Assembly (NCBI GenBank): GCA_023512835.1
Contig: CM042088.1
Span: 9,664,078-9,728,077, forward strand
DNA from: Taxillus chinensis
Taxonomy: Eukaryota > Streptophyta > Magnoliopsida > Santalales > Loranthaceae
Reading direction: 5' to 3'
DNA: 64,000 nt
Shown here: positions 23,754 to 35,091 of the stretch, in pieces
Layout: each line of letters opens with the position of its first letter
Position numbering within the stretch: the first letter of the stretch is position 1
The notes under the pieces: generated by a model
The model's database searches: none
What the model was told of the DNA's origin: nothing
The model's input: only the letters and a program-made list of their open reading frames with translations
Position numbers and translations under genes: made by a program

Positions 23754-25269
23754 TGATAATGCGCATTTATGCTGTTATCCTATGCCATATTTAGGGTGTT
23801 CTAGAGTATGTTTTGAGCCTATTTGTATGGTATTTTGCTTATATTTGCTCTAACCCCTAGGAAGACCTTGTTTAGTGTATAGTTGTACTTTTTGAGTGTT
23901 TTTAGTAGGTTTTGGAGCAACTTTTTCCCACACACCTTGGTTAGATCATTCCATACACTCAAGAGGAAGCTATAGGAAGAAGATAGAGGCAAAATAAGAG
24001 CAAAATGAAGGTGCACGCGAAAAGGTGTTTCTCACGTGCAAGGAGTTTGATGCATGAATGCTTTCTACAAGTTCTACTGAAGCTTTGGAGCAAATTTGGG
24101 TTGATTTGGAGCTGCACGTGAAGAGGACCTTCTCACGTGCAGGCAATTTTGAGCTCCAAATGATGTGTTTTGTTGTTTTAATCATTTTCATCTAAAGAAC
24201 TTGGGTCAAATTTGGTGTAGTTTGAGTTTTATCGAGCCTAGAACGTCGAATAGTGTCACTAACCAAAATGACTCATTTTGGTTGTGACCACATTTATAAT
24301 TAGGGCACACCTTTTGTAACCCTAATTTGGCCCACTAAATCCTATAAATAGGGGGGCTTGAGAGGCATTGAAGATCATCCTTAGTTAGACAATCTGATTT
24401 GAGTTTTGAAGAAGAGCTATAGCCGTTGCTAAAAGATCGGATTGTCCTTGGCGGCACTGGAGTTGGAGAGGAGTGATTTTGGGCAGCAGACGCCGGAGTC
24501 CTGGTTCATCGTGGGTTCTTCCTTTATTGTCCTGGTACTGTAATCATGTTCTTTCTTGTAATTTCTATTGCTTTCATTATGATTATGGAGTAGTTTTGTT
24601 AGTCTAGGGGAGCAATATAGCCCCCAATATGTTGTAATTAGTTTGGTTTATGGTTGTTCAATGAAATGAAATTCAGTTCTTGTTTAATTCACTTGGATGA
24701 AAGCAAATGCCTGATTTATGCATGATTAGGTAATCTTAGCCCTTGTCTAGGGTGGAACACTAGTGAATTAGATTTAATGTCGTATGATGGACCAAGTCTA
24801 CAACTATTAGATTGTTTATCTACCTTGATCACTTTTATTCACATGGACCAAATGGGATAAAAGCCTTAAATCTATCTTAGCATGGACTAAATGTAAGATA
24901 GATAGAAGATAATCAACATAAACATGAATTAGAGCTTAAATAAAGAATAAGTGCCATAATCCAGATTATTACAATCCTTTGGGTGGTAACCATTGTGACC
25001 CTAGATCCTTAATTACTAAAATCTCTATACCAATTGCTTGCCAACAATCTGATTTATTCACCTTTGCTTTAGCTATTCAAAATTCAAGCTATTTGCACAA
25101 CTTAAATCATTTTTTCATACATGAACCAAATCTGTTAGTTTAGTGATCATCTAGTTTTCAGCAATAGTTCTTTCCCTGTGGGATCGATAATCGGGGTTTC
25201 AATACTCTACTTATTACTTGGCCAGTGCACTTGCTGCATACCTATACCACACATAAAATCATTAGGTCA
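23754..25269 (+). mobile_element. solo LTR (Tat/Athila-type gypsy) inside element 1 RT
   Basis: 1,516 bp starting TGATAATGCGCATTTATGC and ending AGGTCA, flanked by a perfect 5-bp duplication ACTAT (23749-23753 and 25270-25274). Removing it rejoins the RT between GIDY and DETFAP. It contains the typical ccctgtgggatcgat word near its 3' end and a TATA box, but no PBS, gag or pol. It is a solo LTR left by LTR-LTR recombination. Confidence 0.9.
24343..24350 (+). promoter_or_regulatory. LTR TATA box
   Basis: TATAAATA followed by GGGGGG, in the position expected at the U3/R border of this LTR. Confidence 0.6.
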
Positions 25270-26566
25270 ACTATGATGAAACCTTTGCACCAATTGCTAG
25301 ACTCGAGGCCATTCACATGTTTTTAGCATATGCAACATTCAAGGACTTCAAGGTTTATCAAATGGATGTCAAGAGTGCATTCCTTAACGGAGACCTCCAA
25401 GAAGAAGTCTATTTTGAACAACCTCCTGGATTTCTAGAGCCAAACCAAGAATACAAGGTGTACAAACTAAAGAAGGCTCTATATGGACTAAAATAAGCTC
25501 CCGAGCTTGGTATGAAACATTGTCAGAATTTCTGATCAAAAACAAGTTCATAAAAGGCAAAATTGACCCCACTCTATTTCTCAAGGAAGGAAAAGGATCA
25601 CCCTTGATTGTTCAAATTTATGTTAATGACATCATCTTCGGATCAAGGGACAAAAAGCAGTGTGAAGAATTCTCCCATTTGATGAAAAGTGAGTATGAAA
25701 TGAGTATGATGAGAGAACTTTCATTCTTTATTGGCTTTGAGGTCAAGTAGTTGAAGGATGGGATCTTTATTAGTCAAACTAAATACACTAAGGAGATTCT
25801 GAAGAAATTTAAGATGATTGATGTGACTCATATGAAAATACCTATTCCTACAAACGCCAAATTGGATATGGATGAAGCAGGCAAAGAAGTGAATATCATA
25901 GAATACAAAAGCATGATTGGATCCTTGTTGTATCTCATAGCAAGCAGACCTGATATAATGTTCGCAACATGCATCTGTGCAAGATACCAAGCAAATCTCA
26001 AGGAGTCTCATATGTCTCATGTCAAAAGGATTATGCGGTATCTCAAGGGAACTGAAAATTTAGGACTTTGGTACCTAAAGGAGTTTGAATTCAAACTGAG
26101 AGGCTTTTCAGATGCAGACTTTGTTGGGTGCAGGATTGATAGGAAGAGCACAAGTGGAACATGGCAACTGCTTGGCAACAAATTTGTATCCTGGTTCAGC
26201 AAGAAATAGAATTTAGTTTCAACTTCAACAGCTAAAGCTGAATATATTGCTGTAGGAAGTTGCTATGCTCAGTTGCTTTGGATGGCCAGTCAACTTTCAG
26301 ACTATGGATTTAACCTAAAGGTTATGCCACTATACTGTGACAACACAAGTGCCATTGCAATTTCCAATAATCCTGTCATGCATCCTAAAACCAAGCACAT
26401 CGAGGTCAGACATCACTTCATACGTGACCATGTGCTGAAGAAGGACATTTCCCTTGAATATATATCCACTGATGACCAACTTGCCGACATATTCACCAAA
26501 CCATTACACGAAACTAGGTTCAATGAACTTCTGACAAAACTTGGCATGCTAGACTTAACTTCATAA

Positions 26567-27980
26567 TGCTTATTGCATGTTTTGTGTTTCATTTTAACCT
26601 CTATACTTGAGCATAAACATAGGTATGACACTGTTAACGATTGTTTATCTCTCCATGAATATTAGCAATGTCTAAGTATGATTCATACATTTCTACTACG
26701 GGACATTGAGAAATCACATGGATGAAACTTACTACCTCTGAACCTGGTATAAGTCCTTTGTACAACCTGTCATGAATCTTCAAGTCTGGAGTGAAGGGAG
26801 TGCAATTTCCATCATACTTCAATTACATGATGTTCCCATTATCTGTTGTTTTCATTCTGAGTGAATATCACTTGTGTAGCATTGCATTCATTAACTAGCA
26901 TGAACTGTAGTATCTCATGGTACTGTTAGCTTGCATGGAAAGGATCCTCAATGATTTAGTGCTCTAAGGATGATTGAGACTGTAGAACTTGAGAATCATA
27001 AAAAGTCTATTACTCAAAAAGAGCTGATACCTTTCAATGGAAAAAGGCAAGGTGAAAAAGGCAAAAAGAAACTATAAAATCAATTGCCTATCTTAGGGGG
27101 AGCCCTCACTACTACCTTTAGATGTATCTTTTTCAGAGTAATAATTGGAGTTCAAACTGAAAATGTGTGCTCTACAAAGAAAAAGGGGCAGCTCACATAG
27201 ACAATATGAATGATCAACCTCCAAACTCTATACATGTACTGTGTTGTAAGTTAGACATTGATAGAGTGTGCGGTCTGATTCTCAATAGGACAATCCTGTC
27301 TCTCATCATCTATGCTGAACTGAAAATCATTGTTGGATCAGGGTTTGAGGTAAAATTCGGTTGACCATGAGTATACCAAACAGTGTATTCCTAGTTCTTG
27401 AATCAATCTCACATGCTGATCCGAGAGTGAGAGGGTGAGGCCTCCGCTGAGTGTGTTTTGCTAAATATGTGAGGAGACTACTGAATTCATGACTGGGTTG
27501 TTTCATTAGACTAACCATTGTTTACTGGATGCTATGTTAACATTATAATCAATGTCTTGCATAAAGAAGTATGTGATGATGCACTTAGTAGTTTCTAAGC
27601 TTTATGGGAATGTAAATAATCGTGCTATAGTAGTTGTACATGTAAACCAGATATTACGGTTAAAAGAATTCAAGTTCTGAGCATGTAATCTTAACTCCGC
27701 TTACAACACTATTTATCATGTATGGTTTTTTGTGAAATATCATATGCGTCACTTTCGTGTTGATAAGTGTTGAAAAAGTCCAAAGAAATCCACCTTTATT
27801 GCTGAACCCGTAGTTGATCACAAAGCTAATAGCATCGAAGAACTGCTACCTCGAAGACTGCTGCTTCGAAGCCTCGAAGCTCGGAGAGTCGTAGACTCAG
27901 CCTAAATGCAGCTTCGTAGAGTTATAGTTCTAAAGGGTCGAAGCGAGATAGATTCAGTTTCCTCACTGCTCAAGCGTCGA
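26567..27980 (+). other. element 1 spacer between pol and 3' ORF
   Basis: No coding sequence recognised. A polypurine tract AGGGGGAG lies at 27095-27102; Sireviruses are known for several such tracts downstream of pol. Short open frames here (for example 27167-27364) have no known motif. Confidence 0.5.
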
Positions 27981-27990
27981 AGACACGTCA
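27820..27990. repeat. TCGAAG/GTCGTAG word array upstream of the element 1 3' ORF
   Basis: The words tcgaag, ctcgaagc and gtcgtag recur about ten times in 170 bp with irregular spacing. Similar arrays occur in LTRs elsewhere in the window. Confidence 0.6.
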
Positions 27991-28180
27991 GCACGTCACT
28001 GTGCACTTAAAATTCAAAATACACCGACATAAGGGGTGACGTGTACCTATCGCTTGAATCCTCCAACGGGTGGATCCGGAAGATAAAGAGACAGGTCAGA
28101 GAAAAGGACGCGGGCCCTGAAGACGAACCGACAAAGTGTGTGACTTCTACAATACACTTCTCACCTCATATATAAGTCAC
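27983..28180 (+). promoter_or_regulatory. candidate internal promoter of the element 1 3' ORF
   Basis: Three ACGT-core motifs of bZIP type (27985-27988 in acacgtca, 27993-27996 in gcacgtcac, 28039-28042 in tgacgtg) precede a TATA box TATATAAG at 28169-28176. A pyrimidine-rich leader (28240-28355, long CT runs) then leads to the ATG at 28363. This is the layout of a plant promoter plus 5' UTR. Nothing shows that it is used. Confidence 0.45.
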
Positions 28181-28362
28181 TAATAGAGATGGAGCCCAGA
28201 GGTACGTTCTTCGTTTTCACACTCGAACCCTAACCCTAAGCGCTCCCTCTCTCTCTCTCTCTCTTCGAATCTCGTTCTCACCCTCTCTCTCTCTCTCCTC
28301 TGACTACCTTCGAACCTTACAATCTCTCTCTACAAGTGTCTCTTTCTCTCTTTATAACCTCT

Positions 28363-30085
28363 ATGGCAGGACCCAGCTCATCGATGGCAGAAGGACTAGG
28401 AGAAATCTTCCCGGGCTTCATAGTCGACTGGGAAACCATAGGTGACGCAAAGGTCAGCTGGCTGGGTGTGTTCAGAAATCATCTCGATGAATCTAGAATT
28501 GTATCCGTATGTACAGAGATGCATGAAATACTCGTGGAAGATGTCTCGGAGTTTCACGAGACTTTGGCGATCTCTGGAGACGACCTGGTGGGAACAGTAC
28601 AAGGAGTGGAGATTCAAGTCTCTGCCGAAACGCTCCGAAATGCACTTCCACTCCCTAAAGGTAACTTTGAATCTCTACCCAGTCTGTCCAGAGAAGAATG
28701 TAAGTCTTTTCTGGAGTATTCCAACCTTGGAAAGCAAGGTCGGGGAGCCCTGAAAATTGGGTTCTCCGGTCAGGCACTGGCGACTCTCATAGTCACTGGA
28801 CAGTGCCTAATGTGCAAGAAGACTGCTCATGACTCTGCAAGCCATGAGCAGATGAAGATCATGTGTAGTGTACTGCAAGGAAGAAGAATAGACTAGGGAA
28901 CTCAACTACACAACATGATCAAGAGCAAAAAGGGGCACTTTGGACTGGTTCTTACCAAAATCCTAAGGTTCCTTCACCCTGAGGTATTCAATCACCGACC
29001 CACGGCGCAACTGTCGGCCAAGTTTATTTTCAAGAGCATATACGAGGATGGCTGGCTGGAGATCAAGCCTATGAAACGGCCCGGGTCAAGTATGAGAAGT
29101 CTCGCTGAAGACACTACAAGTTCTGTTAGAGCCCCAGCTCTTAGACCAAGTCGAGCAGCACCTGGTCCTCAGACTTCTCGAGCATCCTCTGCGTCTGCCA
29201 CAACAGTCCATATAGCTGAAGTGGTGGAGAACATTGTCAAAACTTGTCTCCCCACTAAACCTACACCAGAGGAAGCTCAGCCTGTTGATAGGCCCAGTGA
29301 TACTGCAGAGGTAAGAGAGCCTGCAGCTGGAGGGCAGTCACTGGTATAGGAAACCCCAGAGGTTAGGGGTACAACACCTATTTTGTTAAGTTCTCTTGGG
29401 GAGTCTAAACTAGAAGACTTTTATATTGAGTATGCCAAGGCTCATATGACCCCCACTGAATTGAAAAAGGCATGGATAGCCTTTGGGAAGTAGATGGTGG
29501 ACAGAGACCATCTGATTAGCTGGTTGGTGGATCAGGGTCTTGTAAGAAGAGACCCTATGGAAGCAATTTCAATGGTTGCCCCATCTCCTATCATGGGTGA
29601 AACTCCTAACACATTAACTCCCCATGATGGCGAGATGGCTAAGAATACTGAGGAAGAGGAGGAGGCACCTACTGTTGAAGCAGAAAGTGACTCTGATGCA
29701 GAGGAAGTACCACATGCTTCTGAGCATGTAGAGGTACCTGAGATGACCACTCCACTCGAACCGGCGATTCATCAAGTGGTCACTCAGAGGAATGAGGACC
29801 TAACCTTCCACATCCCATCAGCCATTCCATTAGTTTCTACCTCTCACTCGTACTCCTTGACTGCTGAGGAAGTGGACCGTATTGCTGACAAGGTTTTGGA
29901 AAAACTGACCACTTCTGGACTGTTAAATTTCACACCTACCATTCAAGCAGTCGAGGGATGATTTTCTCGGTGGAGGAGGGAATGGAGAAGCTCCGGAATG
30001 AAGTTGAACTTTCTGACTTTGAGTTAGAAAGGGTCAAGAATGAACTGGAATCCCTCATCAGAGTAAGCACTGACGGGTTTAAATT
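28363..30085 (+). pseudogene. element 1 3' ORF (env-like position), N-terminal and coiled-coil part
   Basis: One reading frame runs from the ATG at 28363 to 29961, interrupted only by TAG codons at 28894, 29347 and 29491. A frameshift near 29960 then continues the code to 30085. Residues about 10-110 hold a conserved block (FPGFIVDWETIGDAKVSWLG to AETLRNALPLPKG). It aligns with the start of the element 2 3' ORF and resembles, from memory, the 'putative plant transposon protein' region of env-like ORFs. A Ser/Pro/Glu-rich middle and a charged coiled-coil stretch (MEKLRNEVELSDFELERV) follow. Any C-terminal peptidase domain is cut off by insertion of element 2. Confidence 0.7.
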
Positions 30086-30412
30086 GTTGGTCCCTTGGAG
30101 CCTAGAGGGGGGTGAATAGGCTCTTATCGAAACTCTTTTCTTACTCTTTGGCACAACACTTATCTGGTTAAGAGATAGAATCAATGCGGAAGATAACCAG
30201 ATAATGGAAGTATTTTTTTATTATTAGTATGATAAGTACAACAAAATGGAAGTAGACTAAAGCTTGAAAGCTTTTAGACCTACTTAACAACTCTTTAGCA
30301 CTCTGTTTACAAGTACACACACGCTAGCCTCTATGATCTCAATGAGCTTTGGTACATACACAAAACTATTTCACGTTCACTTATGCACACTTATAAAATG
30401 TATAATTGTTGC

Positions 30413-30420
30413 TATTTATA
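30413..30420 (-). promoter_or_regulatory. LTR TATA box of element 2
   Basis: TATAAATA on the minus strand, about 1,090 bp into the 1,420-bp LTR. Confidence 0.55.
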
Positions 30421-30719
30421 GTGACATCCACAAGAGACAACCTTGGAACTTGTTGTTCCGGATATTGTGCACATTTACTATCTCTCGGAAATCTCTCTGC
30501 CTCAATTGCTGCGGATATGGTCTTCAAGATCTTGGGTTTGCAACGCATAAGAGTCTTTGTAAGTTCCCTAGTGTAGTTAAAGTTGTGTCCACATATCCAG
30601 ATGATCCACGTATAAGGTGCTTTAAGTTTTCAACAAGTTTGTCTTACATCAGGAAGCAGCGAACTGGTGACTTTGAATACGAAGAGATAAGTTGAAGTAG
30701 CGTCTTCTTGAATCCGGTG

Positions 30720-31300
30720 TAAGGTTCCTTACTCCGTGCTAAACTAAGCTCGGATCCTTACTCCGTAATACTGATTGCTTACTCCGTATCAATTTGGTAC
30801 TGGAATCCTTATTCCGTGTAAGTGCTTCCTTACTCCGTATGAAAGAGAAGGTCGGAGTGCTTACTCCGCATCAGCGCTTCCTTACTCCGTATCTAGTTTC
30901 CTTACTCCGCATGAGTTAAAGGAACGGATGACTTACTCCGTATCAGCACATCCTTACTCCGCATGAGTGAGTGGTTCGGATTCCTTACTCCGCATCTAGT
31001 TTTCTTACTCCGTGCAAATAAAGACTCAAGTCTTTATTCCGTAGAAGTGCTTCTTTATTCCGTATGTATGGAAGACTCGGATTCCTTACTCTATATCTTC
31101 TTTACTTTAGTCCGGTTGAGTGGAAGACTTAACTTTTCAACTCCGTGATGACTCTCTTATTCCATGTGACTTTGTAGACTAAGATTCTTACTCCGCATCT
31201 ATTTGACTTAGTCCATTTGAAGTATTAGGTGTGAATTTTTTAGTCCGTAGCTTTTAAGTTCTTAGTCTGCACGAATGATTCTTATTCCGTATGAAGTAAA
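30720..31300. repeat. TTACTCCGYAT word array in U3 of element 2 LTR
   Basis: The words cttactccgtat, cttactccgcat and variants recur more than 15 times with irregular 15-45 bp spacing. The pattern is an expanding imprecise minisatellite and not a regular spacer array. Confidence 0.8.
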
Positions 31301-31505
31301 GACTTGGTTATATACCAAGTGTTTGACGACACTCATTCTCACCTGGATCAGGATTATGTATCCTGTCCTTAGCTTTGCTCTCACGAGTGTAGATCCGGAT
31401 GAAGGTCATATCTTTTGCAATGACTTAAGACAAAACAACAAAGGTCTCAAATCAAATTACATAGGACTTTATCAGCATTATCTAAATTCTGGGCTTGATC
31501 CAACA

Positions 31506-31517
31506 ATCTCCCCCAAT
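31506..31517 (-). promoter_or_regulatory. polypurine tract of element 2
   Basis: Minus strand ATTGGGGGAGAT directly before the LTR start TGTTGG; this is the primer site for plus-strand synthesis in LTR retrotransposons. Confidence 0.75.
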
Positions 31518-31646
31518 TATGGATATGCCCAAACCCTCTGTAATCTGATCTGGTAAGCAATGCAAAGAGATAACATACAGAAAAGAAATCACTCCATTTT
31601 CATTAACCAGTACAAAGTACAATTCAGCCTTTATACAAAATTTTCA

Positions 31647-32460
31647 TTAAGGTACATAAGGCTTACTATACTTGAAGATCATCGTTGCAGCCTTCTCTCT
31701 AAGCTCCATTGTCTGCTCCATTGTGTAGGCTTGGATGCTGTTCCAGTTTTTATCCACCTTGACAATGGATTTGATGAAGAAACATACAAAGGCTCCGTAA
31801 CTATCTCCATCGGGCTGTTGTGGCACTAGCTTCTTGCCCCGGATCGTCGCCTTCAACTTTTCAGTTGGACCCAACGGAGTCAGGCCCCTTTCTTCATAAA
31901 GCCCCGATTGCTTTATGACTTCCGTCAGATGAATACGCAGTGGCTCAAATTGATTCCTTCTAACATTATGCTCCACAATTTGATGGGAATCAATTAGGAT
32001 CAGCTGCTTGGACGGAATCATAAAGATAACCAGCAGGAAGTGTGGCGTCATGACCCGGTATGGAATGAGGACAGATTGAAGAGTCTTCCACGGAGTGCTG
32101 TCCTCATCAATTCCGGTAATGAAGGTCTGAATATCGGCTATATTTTGAAGATACCCTTCATTCCAACAAGGCAAGATATCAAACATGTGCTTGTCCTTGT
32201 ATAGGGACGAAAACAGCCTCATCTCCATCTTAACTGCCCGAGAGAAGTTGTCTATGTCTTCTGTGGTGAGTAGACCTATCTCAGAATGAATAGTCCTTAT
32301 GTCTTGAGGAGAGAAGGGGTACAACTCGGATAGACATCTTCGCTCAGCATTTGACACGGCATACCTGGCCATAGCATTAAAAACACTTCCATCCTCATCA
32401 AGAGGATCAAGATCTGCGTATGATGGGAGGAAGGTGTCAGCCGCTGCAGATGGAGAGGTC
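31647..32460 (-). pseudogene. C48/Ulp1-like peptidase domain of element 2 3' ORF (catalytic Cys lost)
   Basis: About 270 codons are open. Ulp1/SENP enzymes are cysteine proteases that process SUMO, with a His-Asp-Gln-Cys active site. Counting from the first open Met at 32492, the stretch VLIPYRVMTPHF gives His151, LILIDSH gives Asp168, and VPQQPDGDSYGAFVC gives Gln225/226. In that last motif the position normally held by the catalytic Cys (…CG) is Tyr232. The upstream 100 residues align by pattern with the domain at 63600-63300 in element 3 (shared WxxxxxVLIPY). It ends about 130 bp before the polypurine tract. A solo LTR at 32466 cuts its N-terminal side. Confidence 0.75.
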
Positions 32461-32465
32461 GAAGG

Positions 32466-34670
32466 TGTAAGGATCCGTATATATGTTAGCATAACTTATA
32501 ATCTATATTTGATGTTAAGAATGTTATTTTGAGAATGTGACTATTAATACGATCATTTTGACTATATTTGGGCCTAGTTAGAGGTCCAGAAGCCTCAAGG
32601 GGTTATTTAATAATTTTTAGGAGTTAAATTGAGGGTTAATAAGTGAAAAATAAAATTTATGAGGGCTTTTTAGAAATTATTAAAAAGGATGACGAATTTT
32701 AATTAAAAATAGGGTTTTGGGGTTTTATTATTCATTATAATTTTGTTTTGAGAAACCATAGCCGTCGGAGGAGAGTTCATAGTATTCTTTGCGTTCTTCG
32801 TCATTTTTCGCCGATTCTAGACTGTTTTGCGAGCTTAATCCCTTCGGAAGGCAAGAGGTAAGTGATTCTTGATTCTTTACTATTCTATTGCATGAACGTA
32901 GATCGTTAGAAATTTTATGTGTTGAATATATATATATTGTGTGTACCGAAATCTTTGTCGCTGCTCGGCTCCCACAGTCTCGTTGCTTGGCTTGTGGGTT
33001 TGTTGCGTCGGCTTCGGAGGTGTTCGTTGTGGCTGTGCGACGGGTTGGGAGTAAGGCCAACATTGTTTTTCTTTCCCCGGACAGATTTGCGTATGTCAGT
33101 TTTATTATTATTATTATTAATTCAAGGCTGCAGAATAAAACTAGGCATGGCGTATTCCAATACGTCCTATTATTTAATGCCTTTCTCCCTCATCATTATC
33201 CCATTATTATTGTTAGCCTTTGTTTGCTCTTCTTCCCACGTGATTTCCCTCCTACCAACCTGTACGAGACCCAATGTGACTCAATGTTGTCCACCTTTTT
33301 CTAATACTTTCTTATAAGTAAATAAATAAATAAAGGCATTTTGTAGCAAATATATGCATAAAAATCGAGTAGGATTCAATTTGGTATCATATATATGTTT
33401 TGGTATTATATATATGTTTTTGGTATTGTATACATGCATAAAAATCGTGCAGGCATCTTTTGGTATTATATATGTATATTTCAATTCATTACATTGAAAT
33501 TACCAAGCTATATAAATAAAAATTTAATTTGTCTCAGTAGTAAAATATATTAAGTGATACCATACCAGTAGTAAGGTCAAAAATAAATAAATAATGATAT
33601 TGTAATTTAACAATATAAATTTTGTTTGGACTTGATATTATTAAGTTGACATTAAGAATATTAATTGTGGCTTAATATTATTAGCTTAATATTGTTAGTT
33701 TAATACAAATATTGTTTGGCTTGATATAGTTTGTTTAATAAAATAAATATTGTTTGAGCTTGTTGTTATTTGTTATGTGATATAATTGTTATTCGTGACA
33801 CGTTATTATTGGTTTAGCAATTTAAATATTCCGTTGTGCTATAAGACTGAATTTTGATTATTGAATATATTTTTTGTTGGTTATATGTGTGGATTTGGTG
33901 GTGGAGTTGGTCGGGTTAACCGTTGGTCCCACATAGTGCTGGCAAGAGGTCACAGGTCCCCTATGTGGCTGGTTAACCCAGGCCCCATATGTGGCTGGTT
34001 GTCATTAGGGACACCACAGGTCCCACATATGGCTATCTAGTAGTGACTGGATTCTTGGAGTTGGTAGCGGGGATCCTGTGAATGGTTGAATTGCCGGTGC
34101 AAACCTTTGATGGATGAAATGTAATGGGTGTGATGTTATATTTGTGATTAAATGTGAGTTTATTATGATAGAATAGGACACTGCACTGGCACAAGCACTA
34201 ATCATGTACATTTAGGATTTCATGTTATAGGATGGTGAGGAGATGGAGATCACCTACTGGGCACTTGTGCTCACCCCTATTTTGTTGATATGTTTCAGGT
34301 ATCGACCCATTCACTAGAGGCTGGTCCGAAGTTGATTGCTATTCATTTCACTTTTGTATAACTTGGTTTATGGATTTTATATAACATAATTGGTTTTATT
34401 ATTTGAATATCCGAATGAGGGTCCGTGAAAGTTGTATTGGATTTTTAACATGATTATATCATTAATAAATTATTATTATTTTTCCTTAGCTCCATAGCAT
34501 GTTGGAATGTACATGAATACCCCTGTTGTATGAATATACAGGTATATCTTGGACAACACCCACTGTGTAGTCCGTATTGGTGCTAGTCACCAACCCCTTG
34601 ACCCTTCGGGTGCGGGCATGGGGAAGTCACGTTCTTAGTTCCGAGTTTCTTCGAATTCGTGGGCGTGACA
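32466..34670 (+). mobile_element. Tekay-type solo LTR inside element 2 3' ORF
   Basis: 2,205 bp from TGTAAGGATCC to GGGCGTGACA with a perfect duplication GAAGG (32461-32465 and 34671-34675). The last 110 bp, including ccccttgacccttcgggtgcgggca, closely match the end of the Tekay LTR at 54320-54434. No internal genes. Confidence 0.9.
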
Positions 34671-34675
34671 GAAGG

Positions 34676-35091
34676 AGGACCTGCACTAGAGGAGCTCGGC
34701 TGAGAGAAGCGACTGCGTTTGGGCATGGTAACTCCCGGAAGCAGTGAGGATGCAAACTGTTTTTCAGCACGAGCTGGTTAAGGCGGAGAGGAGTTGGGCA
34801 CCGAGGGCATCAACCTTAGCGGCGATGGCGGAAATTTGGGCGGTTTGGGCTTGGGCGTGACGGTCCAGCTGAGCAGACAGCACAACATCGGAGTGAACCG
34901 TGCCAAATGAGGCACGTCCAAGCGCCAACTCCAGAGCTTTGGAGGACTCCCCGGCAGGAATCGGTGCAGACGTGCGCTGGGCAGAGGAGTCAGCAGGAGT
35001 GGAAGGGACTTCAGCAGCAGCTGCAGCAGAGGGGGCATCCGGAGCATCAGAGGCTTCCGGAGCAGTAGAGCCACTTTGACCTGAGAGCCAT
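34676..35091 (-). pseudogene. middle piece of element 2 3' ORF
   Basis: The minus-strand frame reads SGSTAPEASDAPDAPSAAAA, continues Ala/Pro/Ser-rich, then shows a helix-prone stretch (LDRHAQAQTAQISAIAAKVD) before stops. Its composition matches the end of the N-terminal piece at 46046 and it leads directly, across the solo LTR, to the C48 domain piece. It is bounded on the right by an LTR at 35092. Confidence 0.5.

Larger units (their letters stand above)
22064..26566 (+). pseudogene. Ty1/copia pol (integrase, reverse transcriptase, RNase H) of element 1
   Basis: Domain order is copia-type, with integrase before RT. A GAG-pre-integrase zinc region (HKRFGHLNFKTMSKLASLDL, CRDCQLGKQVKHSF) is followed by the integrase core (LLHMDLCGPINVSSLSGARY, VVDDYTRYTWG, SDHGKEFE, TPQQNGVAERK). 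RT follows (VKWIFRNKLDTDGVV, YDETFAPIARLEAI, QMDVKSAFLNGDLQEEVY, YVNDIIFGS, SMIGSLLYLIASRPD). RNase H ends in DQLADIFTKPL. The catalytic YVDD has become YVND. About ten in-frame stops and at least one deletion (near 25505) are present. A 1.5-kb solo LTR splits the RT at 23754-25269. Confidence 0.85.
22064..30085 (+). mobile_element. element 1: Sirevirus-like Ty1/copia retrotransposon, decayed
   Basis: Plus-strand copia pol (22064-26566), a 1.6-kb spacer with a GGGGGAG purine tract, a candidate promoter, and a separate 3' ORF (28363-30085) that ends where element 2 is inserted. A large extra ORF after pol is typical of the Sirevirus lineage. The 5' LTR and most of gag are not recognisable, and the 3' LTR would lie beyond the nested elements. 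Confidence 0.75.
30086..31505 (-). repeat. 3' LTR of element 2
   Basis: 1,420 bp with TG...CA ends (TGTTGGTCCC at the left, GATCCAACA at the right on the plus strand) next to the polypurine tract at 31506. The LTR at 60470-62474 has the same end type. A TATAAATA box lies on the minus strand at 30413-30420. The array of TTACTCCGYAT words lies upstream of it, in U3. Confidence 0.85.

Noticed and set aside
28222..28238. Telomere-like ccctaaccctaa
   Set aside because: Only about two units; too short for a telomeric or interstitial telomeric array.
30720..31300. Regularly recurring 12-bp word suggesting a CRISPR-like array
   Set aside because: Spacing is irregular, repeats are imprecise and the context is a plant LTR; no cas genes.
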